DNA of 64,000 nt. It comes from Flaccisagitta enflata (Eukaryota > Chaetognatha > Sagittoidea > Aphragmophora). The stretch is taken from contig OZ231126.1 in assembly GCA_965153355.1 (NCBI GenBank), forward strand, positions 35,836,001-35,900,000, in the 5' to 3' direction. Positions within the stretch are counted from its first letter, which is position 1; every line of letters begins with the position of its first letter. Shown here in pieces: positions 24,595-35,437 of this stretch. The translations under genes were made by a program, and so were the position numbers. Below the pieces are notes generated by a model that was not told the origin of the DNA, searched no databases, and saw nothing but the letters and a program-made list of their open reading frames with translations.

Positions 24595-25040
24595 GGATAT
24601 CCGATTTTTGTATATTTCCCCCCCCCCCCTTTTGATTTTCTTCCCCGCGACGCATTACAAGATCTATGATTTTCTTCCCCATATTGTTTTTGAGATTTAG
24701 TGTTAAATTGTGTTTTACTGATTTGCCTCAGAGGGCAGAATTCAGGCCTGTAAGAGCCTAGGGGATGGATGGACAGACTGACTGATGGACAAACGAAAGT
24801 CCCCCTGTGTGCCACAGGTCTTTGCCCCCTTCTGGGCCGCGGCCTTGCTTCCTCTCCAATTAACAATCATGCAAGGCAGGGCAACGGGTATCGCTGAACA
24901 CATATTGCCCTTGGGCGACCTGTTATGATTTGGTACTGCTAATTAGTTTTATTTTCCCCAAATTTTCTTATTTTTTCCTTTTTTCCCCTTAGATTTCCTT
25001 CCCAATCTCCAAGCTCTTTGATTGATTTCCTTATGCGCCT
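24595..25040. repeat. CTTTGATTTTCTTCCCC repeat with a nested TIR-element fragment
   Basis: The left part has CCCCTTTTGATTTTCTTCCCC and GACGCATTACAAG. The right part has ATGATTTGGTACTGC and TATTTTCCCCAAATTTTCTT, both also found at 62310-62560. About 24720-24846 (ending GGGCCGCGGCC) is an inserted diverged end of the element type at 5178-5806. Confidence 0.55.
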
Positions 25041-25245
25041 TGACTTACTTATTACCACGAGGAGATCAGTGTTTTGTTACACATTTAATATCTTTGCATG
25101 TCTTCTAGTTTTTATGTAAATAAATTGTTCCAAAGAATTATGGACTCACGTCAATAATAACAAACAAAAAGAGACAGTTATTACAATTCAAAAGGTATTT
25201 TCAGAAAAAGATGTTTCAAGAGTTCATTGGGGAAAAGGCAAAAAG

Positions 25246-25249
<4 letters not shown>

Positions 25250-25299
<50 letters not shown>
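25250..25299. repeat. (CT)n microsatellite
   Basis: About 50 bp of CT. Confidence 0.95.
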
Positions 25300-25304
<5 letters not shown>

Positions 25305-25899
25305 CACGCTGTAATGTCGGCCTTGTTTTCATCAAAATACACTTTCTTTTATTAGAACCAAGTGCATGAGAACGTCAGGCTTAAAAACCTCAAAAATTTA
25401 AGAACATACTGAGAACATTGGAAGCCTTCATTTTTTTAAAAATTTAAGAACAAAAATCTTTAACAATAAAAGAATGCTAGGCTTAAAATCTTAGAAAATT
25501 TCAGAACATGCTAAAAATATTAGAAAGCTACATTTTATCGTTGAAAGTAATTAGCTAGGACATAATTTATAAGTTTTTACTGCAAGCCTAATTCTATTTT
25601 CATTCACTAAGAATTTTGAACTTGCAGCTTTGTTGTTTAATTGACATTTTCTTTCATTTTCCTAGAAGACAAACTCAAACCAATTATATTATGTATTTAG
25701 CAAAAGAACAATTTAAGTGTCGGCGATGTGGTCATGAGGAGAAGACAAAAATACAGCAGTATTTATAGCGTCAAGATCTGCAAGGGTGATTTTTCGGACT
25801 GCAAGGGTGATATGTTGGACATAAACTTCATGCTACGTGTATCAATCTCTGTCTCTTTGTCTCTGTCTGCCTGTTTGTTTGTCTGTCCTTTAGTCGGGA
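25300..25899. other. Intergenic, AT-rich
   Basis: Repeated TTTAAGAACA motifs occur at 25370-25510, but no unit could be delimited. No coding signal. Confidence 0.4.
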
Positions 25900-26570
25900 A
25901 AAAAGTCGAAGTCAGTCTTTGACTTTTTGACATTAGAGAGAAACATAGTTTTAATTTTATTATTAAAAAGTTTTAAAATTTGATCGACTAATAGAGGCTT
26001 CCGATGAAATTGATAGGGGAAGTAAATTTGAAAATTCTCTTTTATTTGACACCAAGCAGAATGCTCTACGACATTTTTTTTCATTATGATTTTTTAAAAA
26101 TTTATTTGCAAAAAAATCAAATTAATTTTTTTTTGATTTATTATGATTTTTAATAGGATCAATAAAGGAGTGTACTTATGTTTGAGTATGCAAATATAAG
26201 GTAATATGTTAAAGAGTATAGCTGCTCATCTGTGCGGGTTTGTGAGCATTTTAGCTCATTTAGCTTAATTTTTTTTATATTAAATGTAATAAATAAATAA
26301 ATGTTTTGATAAATGTTTAAGCAAGCAGATACAAAAAAGCATATCAGTGAGCTTAGTTGCTTATCTGTGATTGTTTTTAAGTATTCTAGCTCATTTTGCT
26401 AATTTTTTTTTCTCTGATTTTTAATGGGATAAATAAATGTTTTGAAGTGAGCATGCAAATACAAGAAAGCATATCAGTAAGCATAGTTGGTTATTTTGTA
26501 GAATTTTTTGAGCATACTGGCTCATATGGCTCAGTCCTATTTTTCCCTGATTTTTAGCGCCATCAATGCA
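25900..26570. repeat. Older repeat with about three ~110-150 bp tandem units
   Basis: Units share AGCATATCAGT(G/A)AGC, TAGTTG(C/G)TTAT and GGGATAAATAAATGTTTTG, near 26150, 26320 and 26440. The block matches in reverse orientation the sequence flanking the hAT-like element (7010-7199 plus 11712-12075), including AAGTCGAAGTCAGTCTTTGA. Confidence 0.6.
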
Positions 26571-26757
26571 TACATTTGCTCTTGATTTTATCTCACAAAT
26601 AAAAAGATTTTCAGTGACTGAAGACAACAGCTTAGTAAAAAGTGACCAATACTTTCGACTTTTTTCCTTACGGCGACAGCCGCCACTACTGGTAAGAGGT
26701 GCGCAAAATCACATTTTCAAGGAAAAAAAAAAAACGCTGAGGATGAATAAATTCCGG

Positions 26758-26905
26758 TTTTTAGTTGCAGACTCGCAACTTTATAAGAGGCCTTGTCCGT
26801 CGGTTGGTCGGTCGGTCGGTCACGCTCGAGTTGAAAAGTGGGAAAAGGAGCATTTCCGCCCCTGCCCACCCATCCGCAACTGGTGGCCGTGTGTCCGGCC
26901 TTGTT
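26758..26905 (+). mobile_element. Hairpin element, AGTTGCG subfamily
   Basis: AGTTGCAGACTCGCAACT hairpin, CTTTATAAGAGG, GTCGGTTGGTCGGTC array, CGAGTTGAAAAGTGGGAAAA, TTTCCGCCCCTGCCCACC, then CCGCAACTGGTGGCCGTG and GTCCGGCCTTGTT. Both hairpin arms and the distal arm carry the T/A variant instead of C/G. Confidence 0.75.
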
Positions 26906-27069
26906 GGTCAATAAACAGGGAATGAATGACGCTGATTAGGACAAATTGTGGCAAACCAAAATTTTACTCGTTATTACCTCACCTTCTCCCAGTTTTGATT
27001 TTTCGGAAAATACGCAAGGTCGATAATTTCGAGAGAGCCAAACATGTTTTCATCAGGAGTGTATATAGT

Positions 27070-27677
27070 AAAAAATCTCAGGATTATGTCAAAATTGGGT
27101 TATTTTACCGTCCATCCTGTGCTAGACCAATTTTGACCCAAGGAATCCAAATCTGCAGTCCAAAATGGTCTCAGGTCAATATTTCGATAGGCTACGGCTA
27201 CATTTCTCAGGTCAAAATACTATATAAGGTCAAATTTTCAAAATTGGAAATTTGTCAATCTGATTGCAGATTCAAAATCCTTGGAAAAAACTATTAAAAG
27301 AAAGTATCTTTCTTTTTTTGAAATTTTGATTGGAACATAGTCAAAATTAGCGTTAAACATCCAAAATAGCGTAAAATTGCCCTTTTGTCTAAATTTGGCC
27401 TAATTTTGACAAATAATGTTAATTTTGGCTATGTTCTTATCAAAATTTTGAAAAAAGAAAGACACTTTCTTCACACAGTTTTTTGCAAGGATTTTGAATC
27501 TGCAATCAGATTGACAAATTTCCAATTTTGAAAATTTGACCTTATATTGTATTTTGACCTGAGAAATGTAGCTGTAGACCATTTTTGACTGCAGATTTGG
27601 ATTCCTGGGGTCAAAATTGGTCTTGAATGGGATGGACGGTAAAATCCCACAATTTTGACATAATCCTGAGATTTTTT
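27070..27677. mobile_element. 608-bp foldback element with 12-bp flanking repeats
   Basis: The whole element is an imperfect palindrome centred near 27372. Ends are AAAAAATCTCAGGATTATGT and its inverse. The 12-bp sequence AGTGTATATAGT flanks both sides (27058-27069, 27678-27689). Long TSDs of this kind are known for Mutator-like foldback elements, but the superfamily is unproven. No ORF. Confidence 0.75.
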
Positions 27678-27805
27678 AGTGTATATAGTTCCATAACCTC
27701 TGATTATCCCCCCCCCCTTTGATTTTCTTCCCCGCGACACATTGCGCCGCATAAACAAATCTTTGATTTTTTTCCATAAAGCAATACACCGGCGGGGGGG
27801 GGGGG

Positions 27806-27940
27806 ATACGGATACGAGTACGGATACGCGACTCTATAAGCCTTTTTTCAGTCCATTGGTCCGTCTCAAAATAGTCTTTCAAGGTATTCCGCTCCTATCC
27901 ACCCGTCCGCGACTAATGCCGCCGTGTATATGGCCGTGTT
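27806..27940 (+). mobile_element. Hairpin element, compact copy
   Basis: GATACGCGACTCTATAAGCC, GGTCCGTC, CCGCTCCTATCCACC, CCGCGACTAATGCC, GCCGTGTATATGGCCGTGTT. The left hairpin is degraded. A CCCCTTTGATTTTCTTCCCC repeat remnant (27700-27780) lies just before it. Confidence 0.6.
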
Positions 27941-28036
27941 TTCCAGTTTTTTCTCCTTTCCCCCAGATTTCCTCTTATTTTCTTCCACTTATATTTTCCT
28001 TTTTGTGGATTGTAAGATCCACTTGATTGTGGGTGG

Positions 28037-28228
28037 ATTTTTAGTCACCTGCACGCGACTCTACAACCCGCTTTGTCCGCCCATCAGGCGGTCGGTCGGC
28101 CACACTTTACTTTTTTTTATGATTTTATTTCTTTGACCCCACTGCTCCTGCCCAAATGGTCTAATAAACTTAAATATGGCCTCTGCCCACCAGCACGCGA
28201 CTTCGGTAGCCGTGTATCCGGCCTTGTT
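28037..28228 (+). mobile_element. Hairpin element, full copy
   Basis: TTTTTAGTCACCTGCACGCGACT, CTACAACCCGCTTTGTCCG, GGCGGTCGGTCGG, CACACTTTACTTTTTTTTATG, CTTTGACCCCACTGCTCCTG, GCACGCGACTTCGG, GCCGTGTATCCGGCCTTGTT. Confidence 0.75.
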
Positions 28229-28244
28229 TTCACTACTATTCGCT

Positions 28245-28560
28245 TTTTTTTTTCTTTCTCTTTCTTTTTCCTGTTTTCTTCTTCTTCGTCTTCATCTTCG
28301 TCTTCGTCGTCATTGACGTCTTTGTCGTCTTTGTCATCGTTGTCTTCGTCATTGTTTTCATCATCTTATTCTTCATCTTTGTTGTCTTTGGGTTCTTCTT
28401 CTTCTTCTTCTTCTTCTTCTTCTTCTTCTTCTTCTTCTTCTTCTTCTTCTTCTTCTTCTTCTTCTTCTTCTTCTTCTTCTTTTCTTCCTCTTCCTTTTCT
28501 TCTTAGTCTTCTTTTTCTTCTTCTCTTTTTCTTCTTCTTCTTCTTCTTCTTCTTCGTTTT
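28245..28560. repeat. (TTC)n microsatellite, compound
   Basis: Imperfect TCTTCG/TCGTC triplets from about 28275, then pure TTC repeats 28395-28480 and more to 28552. Poly-Ser and poly-Glu ORFs through it are artefacts. Confidence 0.95.
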
Positions 28561-29193
28561 ATTCATCCTCCCCCGCCGCTCCGTACAATTTGATTTGCGT
28601 TGAATCCGCCGTTGAATCGACGGCGCCGCCCTGCTTTATTTCATGCTGTTACGGCATTGTTTCATAATTAACAGAGAATTCATTTACACTACGGGAAAGA
28701 GGGGGAAATTCTGCACTTTCAATTTAAATCTTAGGTGTTAACTCCAATTTGTTTGGTCACTGTGAAATTTCAAAGTTGATCCTAACAATTACAGAAATAA
28801 AGAGTGAATTGTTATTTACGTTGCGCAGAAAATTTATCGCGCGCGTTCTTTAGCAGGCTGCAGTCGATTCTCGACTTGTGCATAATTCAAACTTGTGTTT
28901 GAAACTTAAGAATTTGTAAAGGCAGTTGAGTTCAAAGAAGAAAGAAAGTTAAAGTGTGTCGCCTTCAGAGAGGTTCATTACGATAAGTAAAATTGTCATA
29001 ACATCTAAACTATTTAAGCAATCAACGTGAAATTTGAAACAAAGACTAATGATGATATGGCGGACATACGGTTTAAAAATGATAGTCGTGAGCGGATATT
29101 AACAACGGGTCACCTCGGTCTCTATCCAAGCCGTGAACACTTTTTCACATTTCTCCCCTTTTCCACTTCTCATCGATTATTTAAATTTTCATT
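28561..29193. other. Intergenic, fairly unique sequence
   Basis: Moderate GC with no recognised repeat. Inverted CCGTTGAATCGACGG-like words occur at 28605. No supported coding segment. Confidence 0.4.
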
Positions 29194-29400
<207 letters not shown>

Positions 29401-29469
29401 CAGAGAGAGTAATAGAAAGAGAGAGAGGAATCAGACAAAAAGACAATCAAAGAGACAGACAGAAAGATG

Positions 29470-30530
29470 TAAGATGTAAGGAAGACAAGATTTACCGAGT
29501 ACGTCTTTATTCTGTTCCAAATGTTTTGATAGTAATTATGTATTCTTATTAACATGCCAGTTCGAAGACCTCAAATGTCAAACCCTGACGTCTTTTATTG
29601 ATTGGTTTGCGTGGCGTAAAATTTTAGTCTGAGAGCTTAATAAATTTGCGACGCCTAATTGCGTTTATTCGACATTTCATTCCCGTCAAAAATGTTAATT
29701 AGGGGCAGCGGACAATATCAGCCAAATTTAACGCAAAAAGTTTTCAATATGAAGGAACATGGCTCGGTCCCGACTAGCGACCGAGCCCATTTTCAGACAA
29801 TATTACCTATATTAGAACGTGAACGTTTTCCCAGAATTTCTGTGATTATTTCGATAGACAAACCCGCTCCCCATAAACGTGAGTGGAGCGGAGCGGCTGA
29901 TCCCGACTATCAAAAGTAAAATCATTGGATGCTTTCCCCAGAATTCATGAGCTGCAAAGACTAAGTAATTTCTGCCTTAACCTTGGACGAGAATGAACTC
30001 GGCTCAAATCGTTCATCAAATTCAAGCAGACGTCATGACAGATTTTGCGCCGTTGGCAATTTCATCTTACTTTTAACCCTCACTTCATAAAATTGAGAAA
30101 AAAAAAGCAATTTGTCTTCCACGTTTTCTGTTTTCTGCGCGAGATGTTTTTTTTCACACACTTTCCGACGCGATTGGATTTTCAACTCCTATTTATCATA
30201 CTCTTCCTTATTTTTTATTCTTTATTACTTCTTTTTTCTTCTTCTACATCTTGCACCGTCAAAACAAAGAAAATTCCTTAGGATTAACCGACAATATTTG
30301 CATATTCATTGGATCATGAATGGCGACGCGATTCCCCTACTTGCCCATCGCGAAAAATCATATCAAGCCATAAATGTCATGCAATTAATTCATATGCGTC
30401 GGAAATGTGCCGGGCCGCGGGCACACGAATTTCTAAAATTGCTGTTAGTTTGATCGTTCCATGGTCAGAGTGGCTCAATTACATTTAAAAGATGCAAGCG
30501 ATTTTCAAAACACTACCCGCGACTGGGAGG
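29470..30530. other. Intergenic; small 9-bp-stem hairpin
   Basis: Unique-looking sequence. GGCTCGGTC...GACCGAGCC (29760-29786) is a perfect 9-bp stem with a 9-nt loop. No coding segment could be supported. Confidence 0.4.
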
Positions 30531-30740
30531 CCGTAGGAAGAGATTTCGTTGGAGCTGTCCCGACTGTAGGGAGAAATGAAAATGTTGACCATTAAATAAG
30601 GCTCCACTAGTAAAATTTTCTGGCCTTGTACAGACTTCAATGACAAGACGCCTCTGATTACTAGTGGAGCCTTATTTAATGGTCAACATTTTCATTTCTC
30701 CCTACAGTCGGGACAGCTCCAACGAAATCTCTTCCTACGG
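30531..30740. repeat. Perfect 83-bp inverted repeat with 44-bp spacer
   Basis: Arms 30531-30613 and 30658-30740 are reverse complements with no mismatch I can see, running from CCGTAGGAAGAG to CTCCACTAGTAA. The spacer is unrelated. No TSD is apparent at the outer ends. A transcript through it would form an 83-bp duplex. Confidence 0.9.
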
Positions 30741-30999
30741 CAATCCTGATGAAACAATGAAAAAGAAAGGGCGTCCCTATCCTTGGCTATAAACGTCAAA
30801 AACTCCATTTAATAAAAACATCTCAGCTTTAATCCGACGTTAATCTCTCGACTTGATGATCTCGATCGGTTCTTCGTCAATTTGATCTTTTTACTTGCAT
30901 AGTCTTAAAATGAATCAAGTTTTCAATTTCTCTTCAGACGAGAAAATCCGTATTTACGACATAACAGAGGGAGAAAGGGAGAGAGAATATTGAATATTG

Positions 31000-31004
<5 letters not shown>

Positions 31005-31081
<77 letters not shown>
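31005..31081. repeat. (GA)n microsatellite
   Basis: About 77 bp of GA. Confidence 0.95.
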
Positions 31082-31084
<3 letters not shown>

Positions 31085-31739
31085 GGGGCAGAGAGACATA
31101 GTGTCAGAGGAATTAGTGGTTTAGCAAAGCTACAAAGAGAAGGAATTACAGAGACAGAAAAACCGAAACAACGATTTTACTTTTCTTCTTTGAAGAAAAT
31201 CAATAAAATTGACCCACAAATATTTCTCTCTTTCTCAGTTTTCTGTCTTACTGTCGTTGCCTTTGTTTTCCCGTAATGAAGTTGGTCATGAAACAGCGGG
31301 TGGAAAAGTGTGGCGGCCGTCGGTGGGTGGAGGAAGAGGAAGAGGAGGAGGAGGAAGAGGAGCGATCGACGACGCTCGAAGAAGTGGGAATTTAGGAATC
31401 CCATCGTCAATTATGGATAAACACCAAAGCGTGTTAGGATTCTTTCCCTTAAACTGTGTACGGCTATTGTTTTTTGAAAGGCATATAATAGAGGTGCTAA
31501 TGAAAAACCCCGTTAAATCTGTTTTTATAAGATGATGGCGTTGGTGGTAGCCTGGTTTAGGTGTCGTCCCCGTTGTCGTAACTTTGACCGAAATAAAGTA
31601 AAACGACATTTATCAAATTTTGTACCTAGAACTTGATTGTTACCATCGAGGGACATTCTGTAATAAAGGAGGAAAGTAAGACAGTTCGTTGAATGTTGGT
31701 GTACATCATCGTTGACCGTGGCATTTTGACCTCTCGTTG
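31082..31739. other. Intergenic, nothing recognised
   Basis: Contains a GGAAGAGGAGGAGG purine run near 31330. Open frames exist on both strands but without splice or homology support. Confidence 0.4.
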
Positions 31740-32183
<444 letters not shown>

Positions 32184-33856
32184 ATCTTGGTCGCTGTTTA
32201 CCGAGACGACTTTTATCAAGTCATGGATGTTATGAGGCTCATGTTACTTCGTGGCCGAGATCAAAGGTCGTCTTTTGAAAGGTCGATTTGGGAGGGAAGA
32301 TCATTATTTCAAAACTCAACCGACTGGAAAAGGGTCAACTTGAGTAACTTAGAATCATCATCAAGACATTCTTGGTCCAGGACATAACATCGACCTAAGC
32401 TGGTGCGCTATGCATACCTTAAAATGACCTAAAGCACTATAAAAAAAGACTATTTGCGCCAAAATTTTGGACGGACCGACCGACGGACCGACACAGCAAT
32501 GTGTAGAGTTTCGTGTCCGCGAATGAAAAACGATATTTCAGAGGTGGACTAATTAACACGGCAAAGTTGTTTCAGAGTTCACGTTATTAGTTCATTGCTA
32601 TAATCTACTTAGATAAATCTCTCCAAAGTTCCGTACTCGATTTTCGATCTAATTCTTTGTAATTCAGTTAAAATCCATTGTCCCCCACCCGATTCGCGGC
32701 AACATGCCAAAGCAAAGAGCATTTTGTCCGCAATCCACATTCTTCGTCATTTTTTTTCATGCATGGCAAAATTGAGGAAGCCTTTTGTTTCTTTTTTCCG
32801 TATCTCGGGTGGTTATTTGCAGAAATTCAACCAGTGACCGTCATCAAACATGAGTTAAATTCAATTATGGTTGATTGAGCAGTAATCCTATTTACATAAT
32901 CTCTGAATGTGGATTCGTTAAAAAAAAAGAGATATGAAAGGAAAGAGTTTGCCTTTGATTTTAGGCTTTGAGTTTGAAAAATCTGTATTGACGTTTCTTT
33001 TTCGTTCTTCAATGTTTTTTTTTCTTTTTTTTTTTGCGACAAAGCATCTCTGTTTCATGATGGTTGCCCACTCTTTGTTTGATAATTTATTTGGTTTGCC
33101 TTTCAAAGCACCATATCACGACAATCGTGAAGCCACAGGCCCTTGCTGTAAGCTTACTCGATCAAAAGACAACTACTTAAGATAATGTGAATGAGGGCAC
33201 CATGATGCATCTCTGCTAAGTAGGCCTACCAGCATGCAGAACTAAAGTAATATACGATGAACAGGTTGGGCGATGTTGAGTCTTCTCTTGTTAGCCGGGA
33301 TTCGGGAGCGATCGCCTCATATTCAGCGCTAAGCGCTACACCGTCTTTGCAAGCTATCACACCTACCAGATTGGGAGGCAATCAACCGCAACGCTCCCGC
33401 ATCGCTGTTCAATGAATACCGGCATCTTAAATAACCATACTCTGGGCTGGGTTTGGATCTATCACGTGTCCCCTGACTTGGATTGTAACCATGAAACCAG
33501 CATTTGGGCCCATATAAATTTTGACTTTAGCCATGAAACAGAGATTTTGGCAAAGGGACATGAAACCAGGAATTGGACCTCTGGAGTCTGGAGACACTCG
33601 AATTAGGAAATCGGGACAACAGAAAAGGGTAAGCCTGAAGCTGTAGGAAAAGCAGAGCTTTACTTTTTCGATGCCACCGTCAGGGGCAATAACCACTAAA
33701 ATCAAGTATCACGGCATTCCCCATTGTGCCGAGGTAAAAAAAAACCAATCCTATTCTATTAACGATAGGTGAAATTCATTTTAAAGGGAAATATCGAGAA
33801 TACCGCGGTGAAGAAAAACCGTCCATTAATTTTTGATCACCTCTAATTGGTGAGAG
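32184..33856. other. Intergenic with one hairpin-element remnant
   Basis: 32464-32527 is a minus-oriented remnant of the hairpin element (GGACGGACCGACCGACGGAC...GTGTAGAGTTTCGTGTCCGC). The frame following the GTT tract to 32387 is open but has no other support. Nothing else recognised. Confidence 0.4.
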
Positions 33857-34168
33857 TTTTTAGACGCGTGCACGCGACTCTACACCCCGCTTTTTCCGTC
33901 CATCCGTCCATCTGTCGGTCTGTCTGTCGGTCGGTCGGTCCGTCACACTTTTACTTTAATTATCAATCTTAACTCCTATAGTCATTTAAGAGTATATTGA
34001 GTCATCCTAAGTCATTCTAAGTCATTCTAAGGGGGTATTCGCATTGGGAGAATTATCAAGATGTTACATAGGGAATATCTGGATATCATCTTGACAATAT
34101 GCCCAATGCGAAAACCCCTTATGTCATTATGTAAGTCTCGCACGCGACTTAGAGGTGTTGGCCTTGTT
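33857..34168 (+). mobile_element. Hairpin element with decamer repeats and nested mini-MITE
   Basis: TTTTTAGACGCGTGCACGCGACT, CTACACCCCGCTTTTTCCG, long GTCC/GTCG array, CACACTTTTACTTT, then AAGTCATTCT decamer repeats, the nested palindrome 34029-34120, GCACGCGACTTAGAGGTG and TTGGCCTTGTT. The decamer is shared with the copy at 55526-55902. Confidence 0.7.
34029..34120. mobile_element. 92-bp palindromic mini-MITE
   Basis: AAGGGGGTATTCGCATTGGG at the left and CCCAATGCGAAAACCCCTT at the right, with ATCAAGAT/ATCTTGA further in. The arms are about 29 bp with few mismatches. It lies inside a hairpin element. Confidence 0.7.
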
Positions 34169-34169
34169 T

Positions 34170-34728
34170 TTTTCTACAAGTAAGAAAAAGGACGGCTTAA
34201 TAAGAATAACAACCGGGGCAAGGAAAAAAAAATCTACACTTATAGAAATGTCTCTGAACATCTGAAATAATGATCCTCACTCTTTTAATTGTTTTATTTA
34301 CCTTTGATTAATTTCTTTTCCTGCTTTGGCTGGTCAAAATACTTGTCTGAATGGGTTATCCAATAAGGATTCCAGTGTAGTATTTTTCTCTCTTTTCAGC
34401 CTGAGGAGTGACAAACTTTTCTAGTTTTCAATCAAGAAAAAAATGATCTTGAAAAAAAAAACTGAATCTGGCTAAGACTAAGACAATATAAGCTTCACCT
34501 AAGCAACGAGTGTTCTGAGAATTCTCCTATGGTTATTTTCCCAAGTCTCGTCGTCGCCAATACACTAAAAACCTTTGCAGACAACTTTTTTAAGTACTGG
34601 GCTTTCTTATTTCAACCACTCAAAGAAATCGTCTAGGATTGCAGGAAAAACATCTCTAATTTCTAAACATCATTTTCTGAATATTCCCACCCTTATTCTT
34701 AACGAGAATGAGAGAGCCAGAGAGAGAG
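34170..34728. other. Intergenic, AT-rich
   Basis: No coding signal or repeat recognised. Confidence 0.4.
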
Positions 34729-34860
<132 letters not shown>

Positions 34861-34976
34861 GGAGACGTTGAAATTTGTATTCCCAACTCCCAAGTCTTTT
34901 CAATTTGGCAGCAATACCGGAAGAAACTTCCTTCAATATCGAAAAAAAAAGATTTCGAGATTATCCTTTAGGGACT

Positions 34977-35079
<103 letters not shown>

Positions 35080-35189
35080 CCGTTCATCGTTCAGTTGGTC
35101 CGTTGGTTTATCACTCACGCTCAAATATGAATTTTGATTGGTAATTCATGTTTCTATTGGAAACGTCCTGAATATTAAATTTCATATCG

Positions 35190-35250
35190 TTTTTAGTCGC
35201 GTGCTACGCGACTCTACACCCCGCTTTGCTTTGTCCGTCCGTCTGTTATG
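35190..35250 (+). mobile_element. Hairpin element, 5' end only
   Basis: TTTTTAGTCGCGTGCTACGCGACT, CTACACCCCGCTTTG and TCCGTCCGTCTG, then the sequence leaves the family. It is a truncated copy just downstream of the sortilin pseudogene. Confidence 0.65.
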
Positions 35251-35437
35251 GGTCCATGGTATATATGCAAAAGGGAATTCTGACCAGCACGACGCCGAAA
35301 ACAAAGCAGATGAGTCATAATGTCACAAAATGGAAATGGACGCTTATCAGTCATTGATGGTACTGGGTTTGGAACTTGGGATGTCCACTTAGCGATGCCA
35401 AATGAAAACCATTGCAATATGAAGCGATGATAAGCTA

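Noticed and set aside
29760-29786. Perfect 9-bp hairpin GGCTCGGTC/GACCGAGCC as a terminator or RNA element
   Set aside because: Too small and context-free in a eukaryotic intergenic region to assign a role.
33295-33400. tRNA-like or SINE-like stretch (AGCGCTTAGCGCT, TCCCGAATCCCGG on the minus strand)
   Set aside because: Spacing and box matches are poor, no cloverleaf closes, and there is no second copy in the window.
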